A stretch of 42,419 bases of DNA from assembly GCA_029560815.1 (NCBI GenBank), contig JAKQKF010000010.1, positions 1 to 42,419 of the forward strand. The letters run 5' to 3'. A model generated the notes under the pieces. The model did not search any database and was not told the DNA's origin. It worked only from the letters and a program-made list of their open reading frames with translations. Shown here piece after piece: positions 26,056 to 38,521 of the stretch. This stretch comes from a bacterium (lineage in GTDB: Bacteria > KSB1 > UBA2214). Numbering within the stretch: position 1 is the first letter of the stretch; every line of letters starts with the position of its first letter. Both the position numbers and the translations under genes were made by a program.

Positions 26056-28349
26056 TCCTCCGCCTCATCGTCCGTATTCTGGTTGGGATAAACGATGCGG
26101 CGGTGAAAGCGAGCATTGAGCGTCTTCTGAAAAGCCTCTGAAATCCGCGCCAGATCCTGCAGCGTCAGGGGCGAATTGTCAAGCTCGCCGCTCTTGAAGC
26201 GCTCATCGATGATCTGTTCGACGACGTTCTTGATCCGGCTGTAAGAGGGGTCGCGCAGTGTGCGGGAGGTGGCTTCCACCGCATCGGCGAGCATTACGAT
26301 GGCCGATTCGCGGATGCTCGGGCGGGGGCCGGGATAGCGGAATTCATTCTGGGGGACCGCTCCCTCTCCCTTCTGTTCGACAGCTTTCTGATAAAAGTAT
26401 TGCATCAGGCTGGTGCCGTGATGCTCCTGTATGAAGGCGGTGACGGCTGGAGGAAGATGATACTGACCGGCCATTTCAACGCCGCGCCGGACATGATTCT
26501 GCAGGATCAGCGAGCTCATCGTCGGCGTCAGCTTTTCCTGGGGATTACGGCCGCGCATCTGATTTTCGACAAAATACTCCGGCTTTTCCAGCTTGCCGAT
26601 ATCGTGATAATAGGCGCCCACCCTGGCCAGCAGGGCGTTTCCACCGATCGCCTCGGCAGCCGCCTCGGCGAGATTTCCGACCGAGAGGGAGTGGTGATAG
26701 GTCCCGGGAGCCTGCAGCGCGAGCTGGCGCAGCAGCGGATGGTTGAGATCCGAAAGTTCCAGCAGGGTCATATCGGTCGTAAAATGAAATATCCGCTCGA
26801 GCAGCAAAACCAGGGCATAGGCGATAATCGGGGAGATGAAGCCGTTGATGAAGCCCAGTCCCCAGTCACGCAGGATTTCCGGAAAGGACTGATAGTTGAG
26901 CAGGTCGTGTACGGTGATCGAGAGCAGGTAGGCCACCATCACCACCGCCATACTGCGTAAAACCCAGTTGCGCGTTTTCACCCGGCTGACTGAGAGGATC
27001 GACATGGCGCTTACAAATATGGAGATGTAGGCGATCCCGAACTCATTGCCGCGCATCGTCCCGATCAGCAGGCTGACTGAAATCGCATAGAGCAGCCCCA
27101 CATAGACATCGAAAAAGATCGTGATAATCATGGCGCCTGCCGCGACCGGGATGAGCAGAGGGGAGAGATTGAGCTGATTGACCAGAAAAGTAAGCCCCGC
27201 CGGCAGCACCACAATCATGGCGATCAGGAGCAGCTGTTTGGGAGCATTGGCGATCTCCCCCCGCCCCTGCCAGAGGAAAAAGAGCAGGATGCTGAGAATG
27301 AAGAGTGAGTTGCCCCACCGGCCCAGTCCGTGCAGGAGGCGGCTGATGAAGCCCTTGCCTTCGCCGCGTTCCATCTTGGCGGCGGCGTAAGAGTTCAGCT
27401 TTTCGATATGCTCCCGGGTGATGCGTTCATGGCCGTCGATGATCCGCTCCCCGGCGAGGACCTGGTCTTTGGCAAGCGGCACCAGGGCGGTGGCCTCCTC
27501 GATTCGTGTCCGGGTCTCCGCCTGGTCATAGATCAGGTTGGGCGACAGAAAAGCCAACGCCATCTTGTAGCCGATCTTGGACTGACGTTCGTCCAGCTGC
27601 TGACTGATACGCAGCTTTTCGGGGATCTGCTGCCGGAGCTCCAAAAGCCCGAAGAGGAACTCGCTGTTTTCGAACACCTCCAGGCCGCGATGCCGGATCG
27701 AAAATCGGGCCGGAAGCGGCCCAAAGGCACTGCGCTCAATGTTCAGGACGCCGATGGTGAAGCTTTCGCGGAGCAGTTTTTCGACCGCCGCAGAGATAGC
27801 GCGGAACTGATACGACCGTTGGCTCTCCTGGGTCCCGCCCTCTCCGGCGGCGGAGCCGGACATCAGGTTGAGGATATCCTCCTCGGAAAGAATGATCCCG
27901 CTCTCCTGAAAGACCCGGCTCACCTCATCGGCCGTCACCGCGCCGTTGCGCAGAACCATGCCCGCGCGCTGCACGAACACCCCCAGATGTTCAAGCTGCG
28001 CATCCTTGACCGAATCCACACGGTCAAAAACCGGCGCCACCTCAGCCCGGGCTTTTTTCAGGTCCGCTTCATATTCCTCATGACTCTTGTTGACCGGGAA
28101 GGTGAACGAAGCAATTATTTCCGGGCCGATGTAGACCCGCCCTTCGCGCACATTTGAAAACTGATAGGACTTTTCACCGGGAAAAAGAATGGCGATGAAG
28201 GCGGCCAGGACGACCCCGCCGAGGAGCAGATAGCGATGCCGGCGCAGCGCCTCCAGCCATTCGCCTCCCCCGTTGGTCCGCCGCTCCTTGCCCTTGCTGC
28301 CATTGAGCAGTGAATTCTTGCCCGGATTCTTGTCAAAGCGCTGATTCAT
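26052..28349 (-). CDS. 7TM-HD family (PgpH-like) cyclic-di-AMP phosphodiesterase
   Basis: The 765-residue protein begins with a basic N-terminus and a single anchor (about residues 40-60). An extracytoplasmic 7TMR-HDED domain (about 65-330) comes next, then a cluster of seven hydrophobic segments (about 340-520). A cytoplasmic HD domain (about 540-740) has TYHHSLSVGNLAEAA, YYHDIGK, NHVRRGVEMA and IQEHHGT, and the closing MLADAVEATSR; these are the metal ligands of the HD fold. Characterised members hydrolyse c-di-AMP to pApA. No diadenylate cyclase is in the window, so the signal is inferred from the family. The start is supported by GGAG five bases upstream. It overlaps ybeY and follows phoH. 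Confidence 0.9.
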   Translation of the reverse strand: MNQRFDKNPGKNSLLNGSKGKERRTNGGGEWLEALRRHRYLLLGGVVLAAFIAILFPGEKSYQFSNVREGRVYIGPEIIASFTFPVNKSHEEYEADLKKARAEVAPVFDRVDSVKDAQLEHLGVFVQRAGMVLRNGAVTADEVSRVFQESGIILSEEDILNLMSGSAAGEGGTQESQRSYQFRAISAAVEKLLRESFTIGVLNIERSAFGPLPARFSIRHRGLEVFENSEFLFGLLELRQQIPEKLRISQQLDERQSKIGYKMALAFLSPNLIYDQAETRTRIEEATALVPLAKDQVLAGERIIDGHERITREHIEKLNSYAAAKMERGEGKGFISRLLHGLGRWGNSLFILSILLFFLWQGRGEIANAPKQLLLIAMIVVLPAGLTFLVNQLNLSPLLIPVAAGAMIITIFFDVYVGLLYAISVSLLIGTMRGNEFGIAYISIFVSAMSILSVSRVKTRNWVLRSMAVVMVAYLLSITVHDLLNYQSFPEILRDWGLGFINGFISPIIAYALVLLLERIFHFTTDMTLLELSDLNHPLLRQLALQAPGTYHHSLSVGNLAEAAAEAIGGNALLARVGAYYHDIGKLEKPEYFVENQMRGRNPQEKLTPTMSSLILQNHVRRGVEMAGQYHLPPAVTAFIQEHHGTSLMQYFYQKAVEQKGEGAVPQNEFRYPGPRPSIRESAIVMLADAVEATSRTLRDPSYSRIKNVVEQIIDERFKSGELDNSPLTLQDLARISEAFQKTLNARFHRRIVYPNQNTDDEAEE

Positions 28350-28373
28350 CTTCGCTCCAGGTGATTGGCCGTG

Positions 28374-29339
28374 TCATGTCTGCCGAAGCAGCTCATAGGC
28401 CTTGATGATCTGCCGCACCAGCTGATGCCGAACCACATCACGATCGGTGAGGTATGAAAAGCCGATGCCGTCGATCCCTTTGAGAATGGACTGGATTTGC
28501 ACCAGACCCGAGATGGCGCTTTCGGGCAGATCAATCTGGGTGATATCGCCCGTCACGATAGCGCGTGAATTGACACCCAGACGGGTGAGAAACATCTTCA
28601 TCTGCGCAGCAGTGGTGTTTTGCGCCTCATCGAGGATCACAAAACAATTATTGAGCGTGCGCCCGCGCATATAGGCGAGGGGGACAATTTCCACGACACG
28701 GGTCTCGATGAGGCGGCGCAGTTTGTCGCCCGGGATCATGTCATTCAGGGCATCGTAGAGCGGCCGCAGATAGGGATCGACCTTTTCACGGAAATCACCG
28801 GGCAGGAACCCGAGACTCTCGCCCGCTTCCACCGCCGGCCGGCAGAGGATGAGACGGTCGACGAGATGATCGCGCAGGGCCGCCACCGCCATGGCCACCG
28901 CCAGAAATGTCTTGCCCGTCCCCGCCGGTCCGATGGCGAAGACGATATCGTTCTGCTGGGCGCTGGCGACATACTCTTCCTGACCCGGAGTGCGCGGCTT
29001 GATCACGCCCCCCTTGGTATAGACCAGCACCGATTCAGCGCTGGGGGCCGCATCCGCCATCGCCCCCCCTTTTTCATTCACCCGCAGTACCGTCTCGATG
29101 TCCTGCGGAATGACCCGGCCATTGCGATTGGCCAGATAGACCAGTTCGCTGATAATCTGCTCGGCCTGATCCACCTGCTCCGGCAGCCCCCGGAGTATAA
29201 TCTCATGACCGCGTACGATCAGCTGGGCATCGAGCTCAGCCTCCAGGAGGTGCAGATTGGCGTCCTGGGCGCCGAGAAAATCGACCGGATCGATGCCGCG
29301 CAGGGCGATCCGTTTTTCAACAGGTACGGGTTCGTTCAC
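28374..29339 (-). CDS. phoH: PhoH family P-loop ATPase
   Basis: The 321-residue protein has a short N-terminal KH-like segment (about residues 25-75) and the PhoH ATPase domain: Walker A GPAGTGKT (137-144), a RPAVEAGESLGFLPG motif and Walker B FVILDEAQN, then GDITQIDLP. PhoH proteins are RNA-linked ATPases; next to ybeY a role in RNA metabolism is likely. I place the start at GTG 29339. The only upstream ATG, at 29396, lies inside a strong terminator hairpin and has no ribosome site, and the GTG start gives the family's usual length of about 320 residues. Confidence 0.88.
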   Translation of the reverse strand: MNEPVPVEKRIALRGIDPVDFLGAQDANLHLLEAELDAQLIVRGHEIILRGLPEQVDQAEQIISELVYLANRNGRVIPQDIETVLRVNEKGGAMADAAPSAESVLVYTKGGVIKPRTPGQEEYVASAQQNDIVFAIGPAGTGKTFLAVAMAVAALRDHLVDRLILCRPAVEAGESLGFLPGDFREKVDPYLRPLYDALNDMIPGDKLRRLIETRVVEIVPLAYMRGRTLNNCFVILDEAQNTTAAQMKMFLTRLGVNSRAIVTGDITQIDLPESAISGLVQIQSILKGIDGIGFSYLTDRDVVRHQLVRQIIKAYELLRQT

Positions 29340-29370
29340 TCTCTTGTCCGGAATGGGTATATCTCCATAA

Positions 29371-29414
29371 TAAAAAACTCCCGGTCTCGCCCACATGGCG
29401 GCAAGACCGAGAGT
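29371..29414 (-). terminator. strong intrinsic terminator after the LysM gene
   Basis: On the minus strand ACTC-t-CGGTCTTGCC pairs with GGGCGAGACCG-g-GAGT, a stem of about 14 pairs with minor bulges, followed by TTTTTTATTA. It stands 135 bases after the LysM gene stop (29550). The stretch between (29415-29549) shows no gene and no other clear signal. Confidence 0.75.
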
Positions 29415-29549
29415 CTATGATTTAACACGTGCGTGGTGCCTCCTTCATCCCCGCCGCCAGGGCGCGGGATGGGAGATGCAGCCGGGAGAGATCCGCATCT
29501 GCTGCATCGAACTGAACCGGCACTCCGCGCGCAGCCTGAGTCGCTCTCC

Positions 29550-30404
29550 CTATCTGGGAATGATCAAGACGGTGTGCGGGAAGATGCGATGAGAATCTTC
29601 GCCGATGACAGCCTTGTTCTTCTGATAGATCTTGGTCCAGGCAGACGGATCGCCGTACACTGCGGGATTGGCGGCGATCTTTTTCAGATTATCGCCCTTG
29701 ACGACCAGGTATTCATCCGGGCCGCATTCGCGCTGGATCTTGAACTCCTGCTTCGGATAGATCAGATCCGGATCCTTGATCTGTTCCTTGTTGTAGGAGT
29801 AGATGCGCATCCAATGCATCGGATTGTCATAAATCTCATCCTTGCCCGAAATCTTCCAGAGATAATCGCCGGGAAGGACGGTGTACATATCATAGAGCGC
29901 CTTGGGCATCTTGTTCTTCAGCTGGGCGATCTTGCCTTCAAGGCCGGCCAAAGCGTTCTGCATCTCAGTGAGCAGCGAGAGCTTGTCTTTTTTGAGCTCG
30001 GCCAACTCGGCTTCCGCCGCGGCCAACTCATCGCGCTTCTTGAACAGCTCTTCCGGGCTGAGAGCCAGCAAACCATCAAGTTTCGCCTCGAGGGCGGCAA
30101 CTTTGGTTTTATAGGCATCGTACCCGGCCTGATCGGTGCCGAGCGTCGTGAGGATCTCGCCCCACAGCTGGCCGGTTTCGGCCTGAGCGGCGGTCATCTC
30201 GGTATTCATTCCAGCAACAGCATTTGCACATTCATCGGCCGCCTTTTTCGCAGCGACTTCACGATCTTGCCAGTCTTTCAGTTGAGCACGGTACTCGTCC
30301 ATGCTCATTTTTTCATTCTGCGCATAAGTCAGCTGCGCGCCCAAAAGGAGCAAGAAGGAAAGCACAAATGCTAAAGAGACCATGAGCTTGCTAGAAAATC
30401 TCAT
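29550..30404 (-). CDS. Periplasmic coiled-coil protein with two LysM domains
   Basis: The 284-residue protein has a signal peptide (residues 1-28, cleaved near TYA-Q) and a charged alpha-helical coiled coil (about 32-165, with many Ala, Glu, Lys and Leu). Two LysM-type repeats follow: YTVLPGDYLWKISG to IYPKQEFKIQ, and YLVVKGDNLKKIAA to IFPHTVLIIP. LysM binds peptidoglycan glycan strands. With the coiled-coil lipoprotein encoded just upstream it probably forms a wall-to-membrane tether or scaffold. The start has a GGAGGG site six bases upstream. No enzyme domain is present. Confidence 0.85.
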   Translation of the reverse strand: MRFSSKLMVSLAFVLSFLLLLGAQLTYAQNEKMSMDEYRAQLKDWQDREVAAKKAADECANAVAGMNTEMTAAQAETGQLWGEILTTLGTDQAGYDAYKTKVAALEAKLDGLLALSPEELFKKRDELAAAEAELAELKKDKLSLLTEMQNALAGLEGKIAQLKNKMPKALYDMYTVLPGDYLWKISGKDEIYDNPMHWMRIYSYNKEQIKDPDLIYPKQEFKIQRECGPDEYLVVKGDNLKKIAANPAVYGDPSAWTKIYQKNKAVIGEDSHRIFPHTVLIIPR

Positions 30405-30449
30405 TAGCTTCCCTCCACATGTTTTGTGAATGTATCATTGACTAAAGGA

Positions 30450-30728
30450 TTACTGCCATGCGGAGAGGCGTTTCTCAACCGCGGCTTTCTCTTGCTTCAA
30501 GCTCTCCACTTTCTGCTTCTGCTGCGCAAGCTGCTGCTCCAGACTGGCTTTCTCTTTCGCGCAGTCCGCAGCCTTGCTTTCCGCTGACAAAGCAGCCTGC
30601 TTGGCCTCTTCCAGCGCCTTCAGCTCCTTTTCATTGGGATGGTTGTGACAACCAGCAACCAGCACAAAGGCGAAAAGCAGCAGACATACAGCGGCAATTC
30701 TGGGAATCCAGCGTGATGTGCTCTTCAT
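30450..30728 (-). CDS. Small coiled-coil lipoprotein (Lpp-like in layout)
   Basis: The 92-residue protein has a lipoprotein signal with lipobox LVAGC (Cys27), then a continuous heptad-rich helix of Ala, Lys, Glu and Gln (about residues 35-90), ending at Trp-Gln. This is the design of murein lipoprotein-like spacers, though there is no C-terminal Lys for wall attachment and no sequence match I can name. ATG 30728 is preceded by AAAGGAGGTG at ideal spacing, and a strong promoter lies at 30838-30866, so it is probably abundant. It heads a two-gene unit with the LysM protein, 45 bases apart. Confidence 0.75.
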   Translation of the reverse strand: MKSTSRWIPRIAAVCLLLFAFVLVAGCHNHPNEKELKALEEAKQAALSAESKAADCAKEKASLEQQLAQQKQKVESLKQEKAAVEKRLSAWQ

Positions 30729-30837
30729 GCAATACACCTCCTTTCACTCCGTTGCTTCAAGCCCTTAAAGGTGCTTGTCTACTACAGATATGTTAAATCT
30801 GCACAACATACCCCACCGTAAGAACTTTCCTGTGCTC

Positions 30838-30866
30838 ATTTTAGCAATAATTTGGCTAATAGTCAA
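30838..30866 (-). promoter_or_regulatory. strong sigma70-type promoter for the lipoprotein-LysM unit
   Basis: TTGACT (30866-30861) and TAAAAT (30843-30838) have a 17-nt spacer within an A/T-rich patch, 13 bases after the aspS stop. Transcription would start near 30831, giving a leader of about 100 nt to the ATG at 30728. These are among the closest matches to sigma70 consensus in the window. Confidence 0.7.
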
Positions 30867-30878
30867 GTATAAAGATAT

Positions 30879-32669
30879 TTACTTGCCCGGCGCCGGATCG
30901 GCGTCACCGGCACCCCGCTCCAGCAAAAGCCCGAGTTCCTGCAGCTGCGCTGGGTGGACCGCCGAGGGCGAACCGTCCATGAGCGACATGGCGCTGGCTG
31001 TCTTGGGAAAGGCAATCACCTCGCGGATCGACTGCCGGCCGGCCAGGACCATCACCAGACGGTCAAAGCCAAAGGCGATCCCGCCATGCGGCGGTGCGCC
31101 GTAGGAAAAGGCCTCAAGCAGAAAACCGAATTTTTCCTGCGCTTCACCCGCATCGATACCCAGGGCCTCGAACATCCGGGCCTGCAGGTCGCTGCTGTGG
31201 ATGCGGATGCTGCCCCCCGCCACTTCCATGCCGTTGAGGACCAGATCATAGGCGCGCGCCCTGACCCTGGCCGGATCGGTGAGCATCAGCTCCTCCTCCC
31301 CGGTCCTGGGCGATGTGAAGGGATGGTGGCGCGCAACATAACGCTGCTCCTCCGGACTGTACTCGAAAAGCGGGAAATCGACCACCCAGGCCAGCTTGTA
31401 AACGTTCTCCGGAATAAGCTTCTCCTGGGCGGCGATCTTGAGACGCAAATCGCCGAGAAGAAGCAAAGCCTTCTCCCGCTCATCGGCGACCAGAAGGAGG
31501 AGGTCGTCTCCGGTCGCGCCCATGGCCTGCATGATGCTGCGGCGCAGGGATTCGCTGAAGAACTTGCTCAGCGAGCTCTCCCAGTCACCCTCCTTGAGCT
31601 TGATCGCCACCAGGCCGGCGCCGCCCATCGACTTGACCCATTCGGTCAGCTCATCGATCTGCTTGCGCGAATAGCCGCCGCAGCCCGGGGCACAGAGGCC
31701 GGCCACGATGCCGCCGGCGGCAACCGTCTCGCGGAAGACCTTGAACTCGGAATCGGCCACCAGGCTGGAGATCTCGCTGATCTCCAGCCCGAACCGCAGA
31801 TCCGGCTTGTCGCTGCCGTAACGGGCGAGGGCTTCATCGTATAGGATACGCTGGATCGGCATGGGCAGCTCGACGCCCAGAGTGTTCCGGAAGAGCTCGG
31901 ACATCAGCCCTTCGACCACGGCGAATACGTCCTCTTCATCGACAAAGGACATCTCGACATCGATCTGGGTGAATTCCGGCTGCCGGTCGGCGCGCAGATC
32001 TTCATCCCTGAAACAGCGCACGATCTGGAAGTACCGGTCATACCCGGCCACCATGAGCAGCTGCTTGTACTGCTGCGGCGACTGTGGCAGGGCGTAAAAA
32101 CGCCCCTTCCAGACCCGGCTGGGCACCAGATAATCACGCGCCCCTTCGGGAGTGCTCTTCATCAGGATCGGGGTCTCGATCTCGACAAAGCCCTGGCCGG
32201 AGAAATAGTTACGCACGATCTGATAGCTCCGGTGACGGATGAGCATGCTGCGCTGCATCTCGGGCCGGCGCAGATCGAGATAACGATACTTCAGGCGCAG
32301 GTCCTCGTTGGCGCCGCCTTCGCCGCTGATCATGAAAGGCGGGGTGCGGGCGACGTTGAGGAGTTCGATCTCCGTCGCCGCCACCTCGACCGCTCCGGTC
32401 TCCAGCCTGGCATTGACCATCCCCTCCGGACGCGGTTCGGTCACTCCGGAGACCGCAATCACATATTCGCTGCGCAGCTGTTTGGCGGTCTCGTAACAGG
32501 GAGTGTCCGGATCGATGCGAACCTGGGTAACTCCGTAGCGGTCGCGGAGGTCAAGAAAGATGAGTGATCCATGATCGCGGCGTCGGTCCACCCAACCCAT
32601 CAGAGTGACCGTCTGGCCGAGCTGGGCCGGCCGCAGATCGCCACAGGTATGCGTTCGTTTATTCTTCAT
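30879..32669 (-). CDS. aspS: Aspartyl-tRNA synthetase
   Basis: The 596-residue class II synthetase has the bacterial layout. An N-terminal OB-fold anticodon-binding domain (about 1-105, RTHTCGDLRPAQ to ELLNVARTPPF) is followed by motif 1, motif 2 (QIVRCFRDEDLRADRQPEFTQ) and the bacterial GAD insertion (about 285-415). Motif 3 is GIAFGFDRLVMVL near the C-terminus. It charges tRNA(Asp) with aspartate in the cytoplasm. I start it at ATG 32669, just before the conserved RTHTCG; two upstream in-frame ATGs (32687, 32735) have no ribosome site and 32735 lies in the T-tail region of the atp terminator. Whether it also charges tRNA(Asn) cannot be told from sequence alone. Confidence 0.95.
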   Translation of the reverse strand: MKNKRTHTCGDLRPAQLGQTVTLMGWVDRRRDHGSLIFLDLRDRYGVTQVRIDPDTPCYETAKQLRSEYVIAVSGVTEPRPEGMVNARLETGAVEVAATEIELLNVARTPPFMISGEGGANEDLRLKYRYLDLRRPEMQRSMLIRHRSYQIVRNYFSGQGFVEIETPILMKSTPEGARDYLVPSRVWKGRFYALPQSPQQYKQLLMVAGYDRYFQIVRCFRDEDLRADRQPEFTQIDVEMSFVDEEDVFAVVEGLMSELFRNTLGVELPMPIQRILYDEALARYGSDKPDLRFGLEISEISSLVADSEFKVFRETVAAGGIVAGLCAPGCGGYSRKQIDELTEWVKSMGGAGLVAIKLKEGDWESSLSKFFSESLRRSIMQAMGATGDDLLLLVADEREKALLLLGDLRLKIAAQEKLIPENVYKLAWVVDFPLFEYSPEEQRYVARHHPFTSPRTGEEELMLTDPARVRARAYDLVLNGMEVAGGSIRIHSSDLQARMFEALGIDAGEAQEKFGFLLEAFSYGAPPHGGIAFGFDRLVMVLAGRQSIREVIAFPKTASAMSLMDGSPSAVHPAQLQELGLLLERGAGDADPAPGK

Positions 32670-32720
32670 CACACTGGGTATCTCCATATTCGGGTGAGTG
32701 CAGAAAGGCAACAGGACTCT

Positions 32721-32753
32721 AAAAGAAAACGGCACCCCATGCCGGGCGCCGTT
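32721..32753 (-). terminator. intrinsic terminator of the atp operon
   Basis: AACGGCACCC (32728-32737) pairs with GGGCGCCGTT (32744-32753), with one G-T pair and a 6-base loop. On the minus strand it is followed by TTCTTTT. It lies 63 bases after the atpC stop. A second hairpin without a T-tail (AGCGGGC/GCCCGCT, 32777-32783 with 32799-32805) lies between atpC and this terminator. Confidence 0.8.
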
Positions 32754-32816
32754 CTGGGCGGAAATATTTCCTGCAGAGCGGGCACAGCATGCGGTTGCGC
32801 CCGCTTCATAAAAAGC

Positions 32817-33221
32817 TCAGCGCAATGCCGCAACCTCCAGCCGGTTCATGGCGCGCGCCAGGGCACCCTGGGCGCGCGGCACGTCGATGTCCGGCGATTT
32901 TTTCTCCAGCCGGGCCAGTGCCCGGTCGCGCGCCTGCTTGGCACGCTCAATATCGATCTCGGTGGCCGCCTCGGCGGTCTCGACGAGGATTTTCATCGCG
33001 TTTTCAATGACCTCACAAAAACCGCCGCTGGTAGCATAATAATGCATTCCCGCGCTGGTTTTCGCTTCGATGACACCGATCTTGAGGGCGGTCAAGAAGG
33101 GAGCATGATTGTAGAGCACGCCAAAGTACCCGCCTACGCCGGGGGCTTTGACGTGCAGCACCTCTTCCTTGCAGACCACCTTGACCGGGGTCACGATTTC
33201 CAGTATGAAAGTCTTGTCCAT
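32817..33221 (-). CDS. atpC: ATP synthase F1 epsilon subunit
   Basis: The 134-residue protein starts with the typical beta-sandwich (FILEIVTPVKVVCKEEVLHVKAPGVGGYFGVLYNHAPFLT) and ends in two C-terminal helices (about residues 88-134, RAKQARDRALARLEKK). It is part of the central stalk, couples rotation to the c-ring and can inhibit ATP hydrolysis through its C-terminal helices. It is the last gene of the operon, 48 bases after atpD and followed by hairpins and a terminator. Confidence 0.93.
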   Translation of the reverse strand: MDKTFILEIVTPVKVVCKEEVLHVKAPGVGGYFGVLYNHAPFLTALKIGVIEAKTSAGMHYYATSGGFCEVIENAMKILVETAEAATEIDIERAKQARDRALARLEKKSPDIDVPRAQGALARAMNRLEVAALR

Positions 33222-33269
33222 AAGCTCTTGTCTTGAATCCGATAATTGGGATGATGCCCGGCAGCGGGC

Positions 33270-35598
<2,329 letters not shown>

Positions 35599-35601
35599 CG
35601 C

Positions 35602-37125
<1,524 letters not shown>

Positions 37126-37155
37126 CTATATGAAATATGAGATGAGTATGCTGCA

Positions 37156-37713
37156 CTAAAGTGCTGCGCCGCTTTTATTCTGGCGAAGCTCCTGGCGCAA
37201 TTGATTGAGCTGGTGGCGCAAACTGCCGTCGATCACCACGCCTGAAAACTCAATGATGACACCGCCGAGTATGGCAACATCGACCCGGTTCTCGAGCAGA
37301 ATCTCAGAATTGAGATACCGCCCCACCTGCTGCCGGATCTGCTCCATCTGCGTCTCCTGCAGAGGCACGGCGGAGAAAACCCGGGCGCGCACGCGGCCGA
37401 TGCTTTTGTCATGGAGCTGACTGTAGGCCTCAACGATCTGGCCAAGGTAGTTCTGCCGCCCCTTTTCCAGCAGGAGCTTGATGAACTGCTTGACCATGGG
37501 CGAGAATCGGGTGCTCAGGAGGCTCTCCACCATCTCCAGTTTGGTTTTTTTCGCCACCTCCGGAGAGACCAGATAAGCCCTGATGCGCCCCTCCTTCTGC
37601 AGAAAAGCCGCAAAAGAGCGCAGCTCCTCCAGCACCGGCCCGGTTTTTTCCGCCTCGCGCGCCAGCTCGAAAAGGGCGCGCGCATAACGTTTGGCAAGGG
37701 GATCGGTTCTCAA
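37156..37713 (-). CDS. atpH: ATP synthase F1 delta subunit
   Basis: The 185-residue protein has the OSCP/delta fold: an N-terminal helical bundle (LAKRYARALFELAREAEKTG) and the C-terminal signature ENRVDVAILGGVIIEFSGVVIDGSLRHQL. It ties the peripheral stalk (b subunits) to the top of F1. It starts with TTG, overlapping the atpF stop as TTGA, so its translation is coupled to atpF. No in-frame ATG lies nearby upstream. Confidence 0.93.
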   Translation of the reverse strand: MRTDPLAKRYARALFELAREAEKTGPVLEELRSFAAFLQKEGRIRAYLVSPEVAKKTKLEMVESLLSTRFSPMVKQFIKLLLEKGRQNYLGQIVEAYSQLHDKSIGRVRARVFSAVPLQETQMEQIRQQVGRYLNSEILLENRVDVAILGGVIIEFSGVVIDGSLRHQLNQLRQELRQNKSGAAL

Positions 37714-38204
37714 TTCAACTCACCAAGTTTTCGCAGCGATTCGTCGATCAGCGACTGGTGATCCCGGGCGTCGAGGGACTTGCCGACCAGTTTGGCCGTC
37801 GCGTCCATTGAGAGATCCACGGCCAGGTCGCGGATCTCTTCGATAGCCTTATCGCGGCTGAGATCGATCTCCCGGCGCGCCTTGGCGATCAGCAGCTCAG
37901 CCTCCGAACTCGCCTTTTTTATGATTTCGTCTTTAGTCGCCTCAGCCGCCTTGCGGTTGCGGGCCAGAATCTCCTGGGCTTCCTTGCGGGCAGCCTCGAG
38001 CATCTGACTCTGCTCGGCAAGCGTCTTTTGCGAAGCGATCCTGGCCTGCTCCGCCAGCTCCAGAGACTCTTTGAGCTTTTTCTCGCGTTCGTCCAGCATG
38101 CTCAAAATAGGCTTCCAGCCCACCTTGGTCAGAGTGAACAGGAGAAGAAGAAAAGTCAGGGTGGTCCAGAAAATAGTCCCACCCGCAGGTGTCATCAATT
38201 CCAT
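37710..38204 (-). CDS. atpF: ATP synthase Fo b subunit
   Basis: The 164-residue protein has one N-terminal membrane segment (about residues 8-27, GGTIFWTTLTFLLLLFTLTKVGW) then a long charged coiled coil (KKLKESLELAEQARIASQK ...) to the C-terminus. A homodimer of it forms the peripheral stalk that holds F1 still. There is one b gene only; no b-prime copy is seen. It lies 18 bases after atpE. Confidence 0.93.
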   Translation of the reverse strand: MELMTPAGGTIFWTTLTFLLLLFTLTKVGWKPILSMLDEREKKLKESLELAEQARIASQKTLAEQSQMLEAARKEAQEILARNRKAAEATKDEIIKKASSEAELLIAKARREIDLSRDKAIEEIRDLAVDLSMDATAKLVGKSLDARDHQSLIDESLRKLGELN

Positions 38205-38222
38205 AAAGAGCCGCCCTCAGGT

Positions 38223-38450
38223 TTATTTAAAGCCGAGCAGCAAACAGATAACCACGGAGAGCAGAGCCACGCCTTCGATCATGGCCGCGGTGATGATCAT
38301 GGCGCCGCGAATGTCGCCGGCGGCTTCGGGCTGACGCGCAATGCCGCTGATGGCCGCACTGGCCAGTTTGCTGATGCCAAACGCAGCGGAGAAAGTCACC
38401 GCAGCAGATCCAAATCCGGCAGCCAGATAGGCAATCGCAGTGGGATTCAT
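38223..38450 (-). CDS. atpE: ATP synthase Fo c subunit
   Basis: The 75-residue hairpin protein has two membrane helices joined by the ARQPE loop (Arg39-Gln40-Pro41). The ion-binding carboxylate is Glu59 in AAMIEGVALLS. The residues that mark Na+-type rings, a Gln in helix 1 and Ser/Thr after the Glu, are absent (here Ile and Gly), so proton coupling is expected. A consensus Shine-Dalgarno (38457-38463) precedes it, fitting the high copy number of c in the ring. Confidence 0.95.
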   Translation of the reverse strand: MNPTAIAYLAAGFGSAAVTFSAAFGISKLASAAISGIARQPEAAGDIRGAMIITAAMIEGVALLSVVICLLLGFK

Positions 38451-38456
38451 AATACT

Positions 38457-38463
38457 ACCTCCT
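38457..38463 (-). promoter_or_regulatory. consensus Shine-Dalgarno of atpE
   Basis: AGGAGGT lies 6 bases before the atpE ATG at 38450. It is the most complete ribosome site in the atp operon, where several other genes start by overlap. This agrees with the need for many c subunits per complex. Confidence 0.7.
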
Positions 38464-38521
38464 GATACAAGAAATGTTAGTTTGTAGTGAATGACGCAAG
38501 GTTGTTATCTGTATACCAGTT

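Noticed and set aside
29424..29436. CACGTG-containing stretch resembling a parS core
   Set aside because: Flanks do not match TGTTNCACGTGNAACA; only the 6-base core is present.
29415..29549. Stretch between the LysM stop and its terminator
   Set aside because: Only an 18-codon open frame without ribosome site was found; no tRNA, repeat or riboswitch pattern recognised.
32683..32711. TTGCCT and TATGGA boxes 17 nt apart just upstream of aspS
   Set aside because: Transcription would start only about 7 bases before the chosen ATG, leaving no ribosome site; aspS transcription origin is left open.
32760..32771. Perfect palindrome GGAAATATTTCC between atpC and its terminator
   Set aside because: It is short and lies in transcribed 3' sequence with no repeated copy; probably chance.
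38223..38450. Possible sodium-type ATP synthase
   Set aside because: The c subunit lacks the helix-1 Gln and the Ser/Thr next to Glu59 that mark Na+-binding rings.
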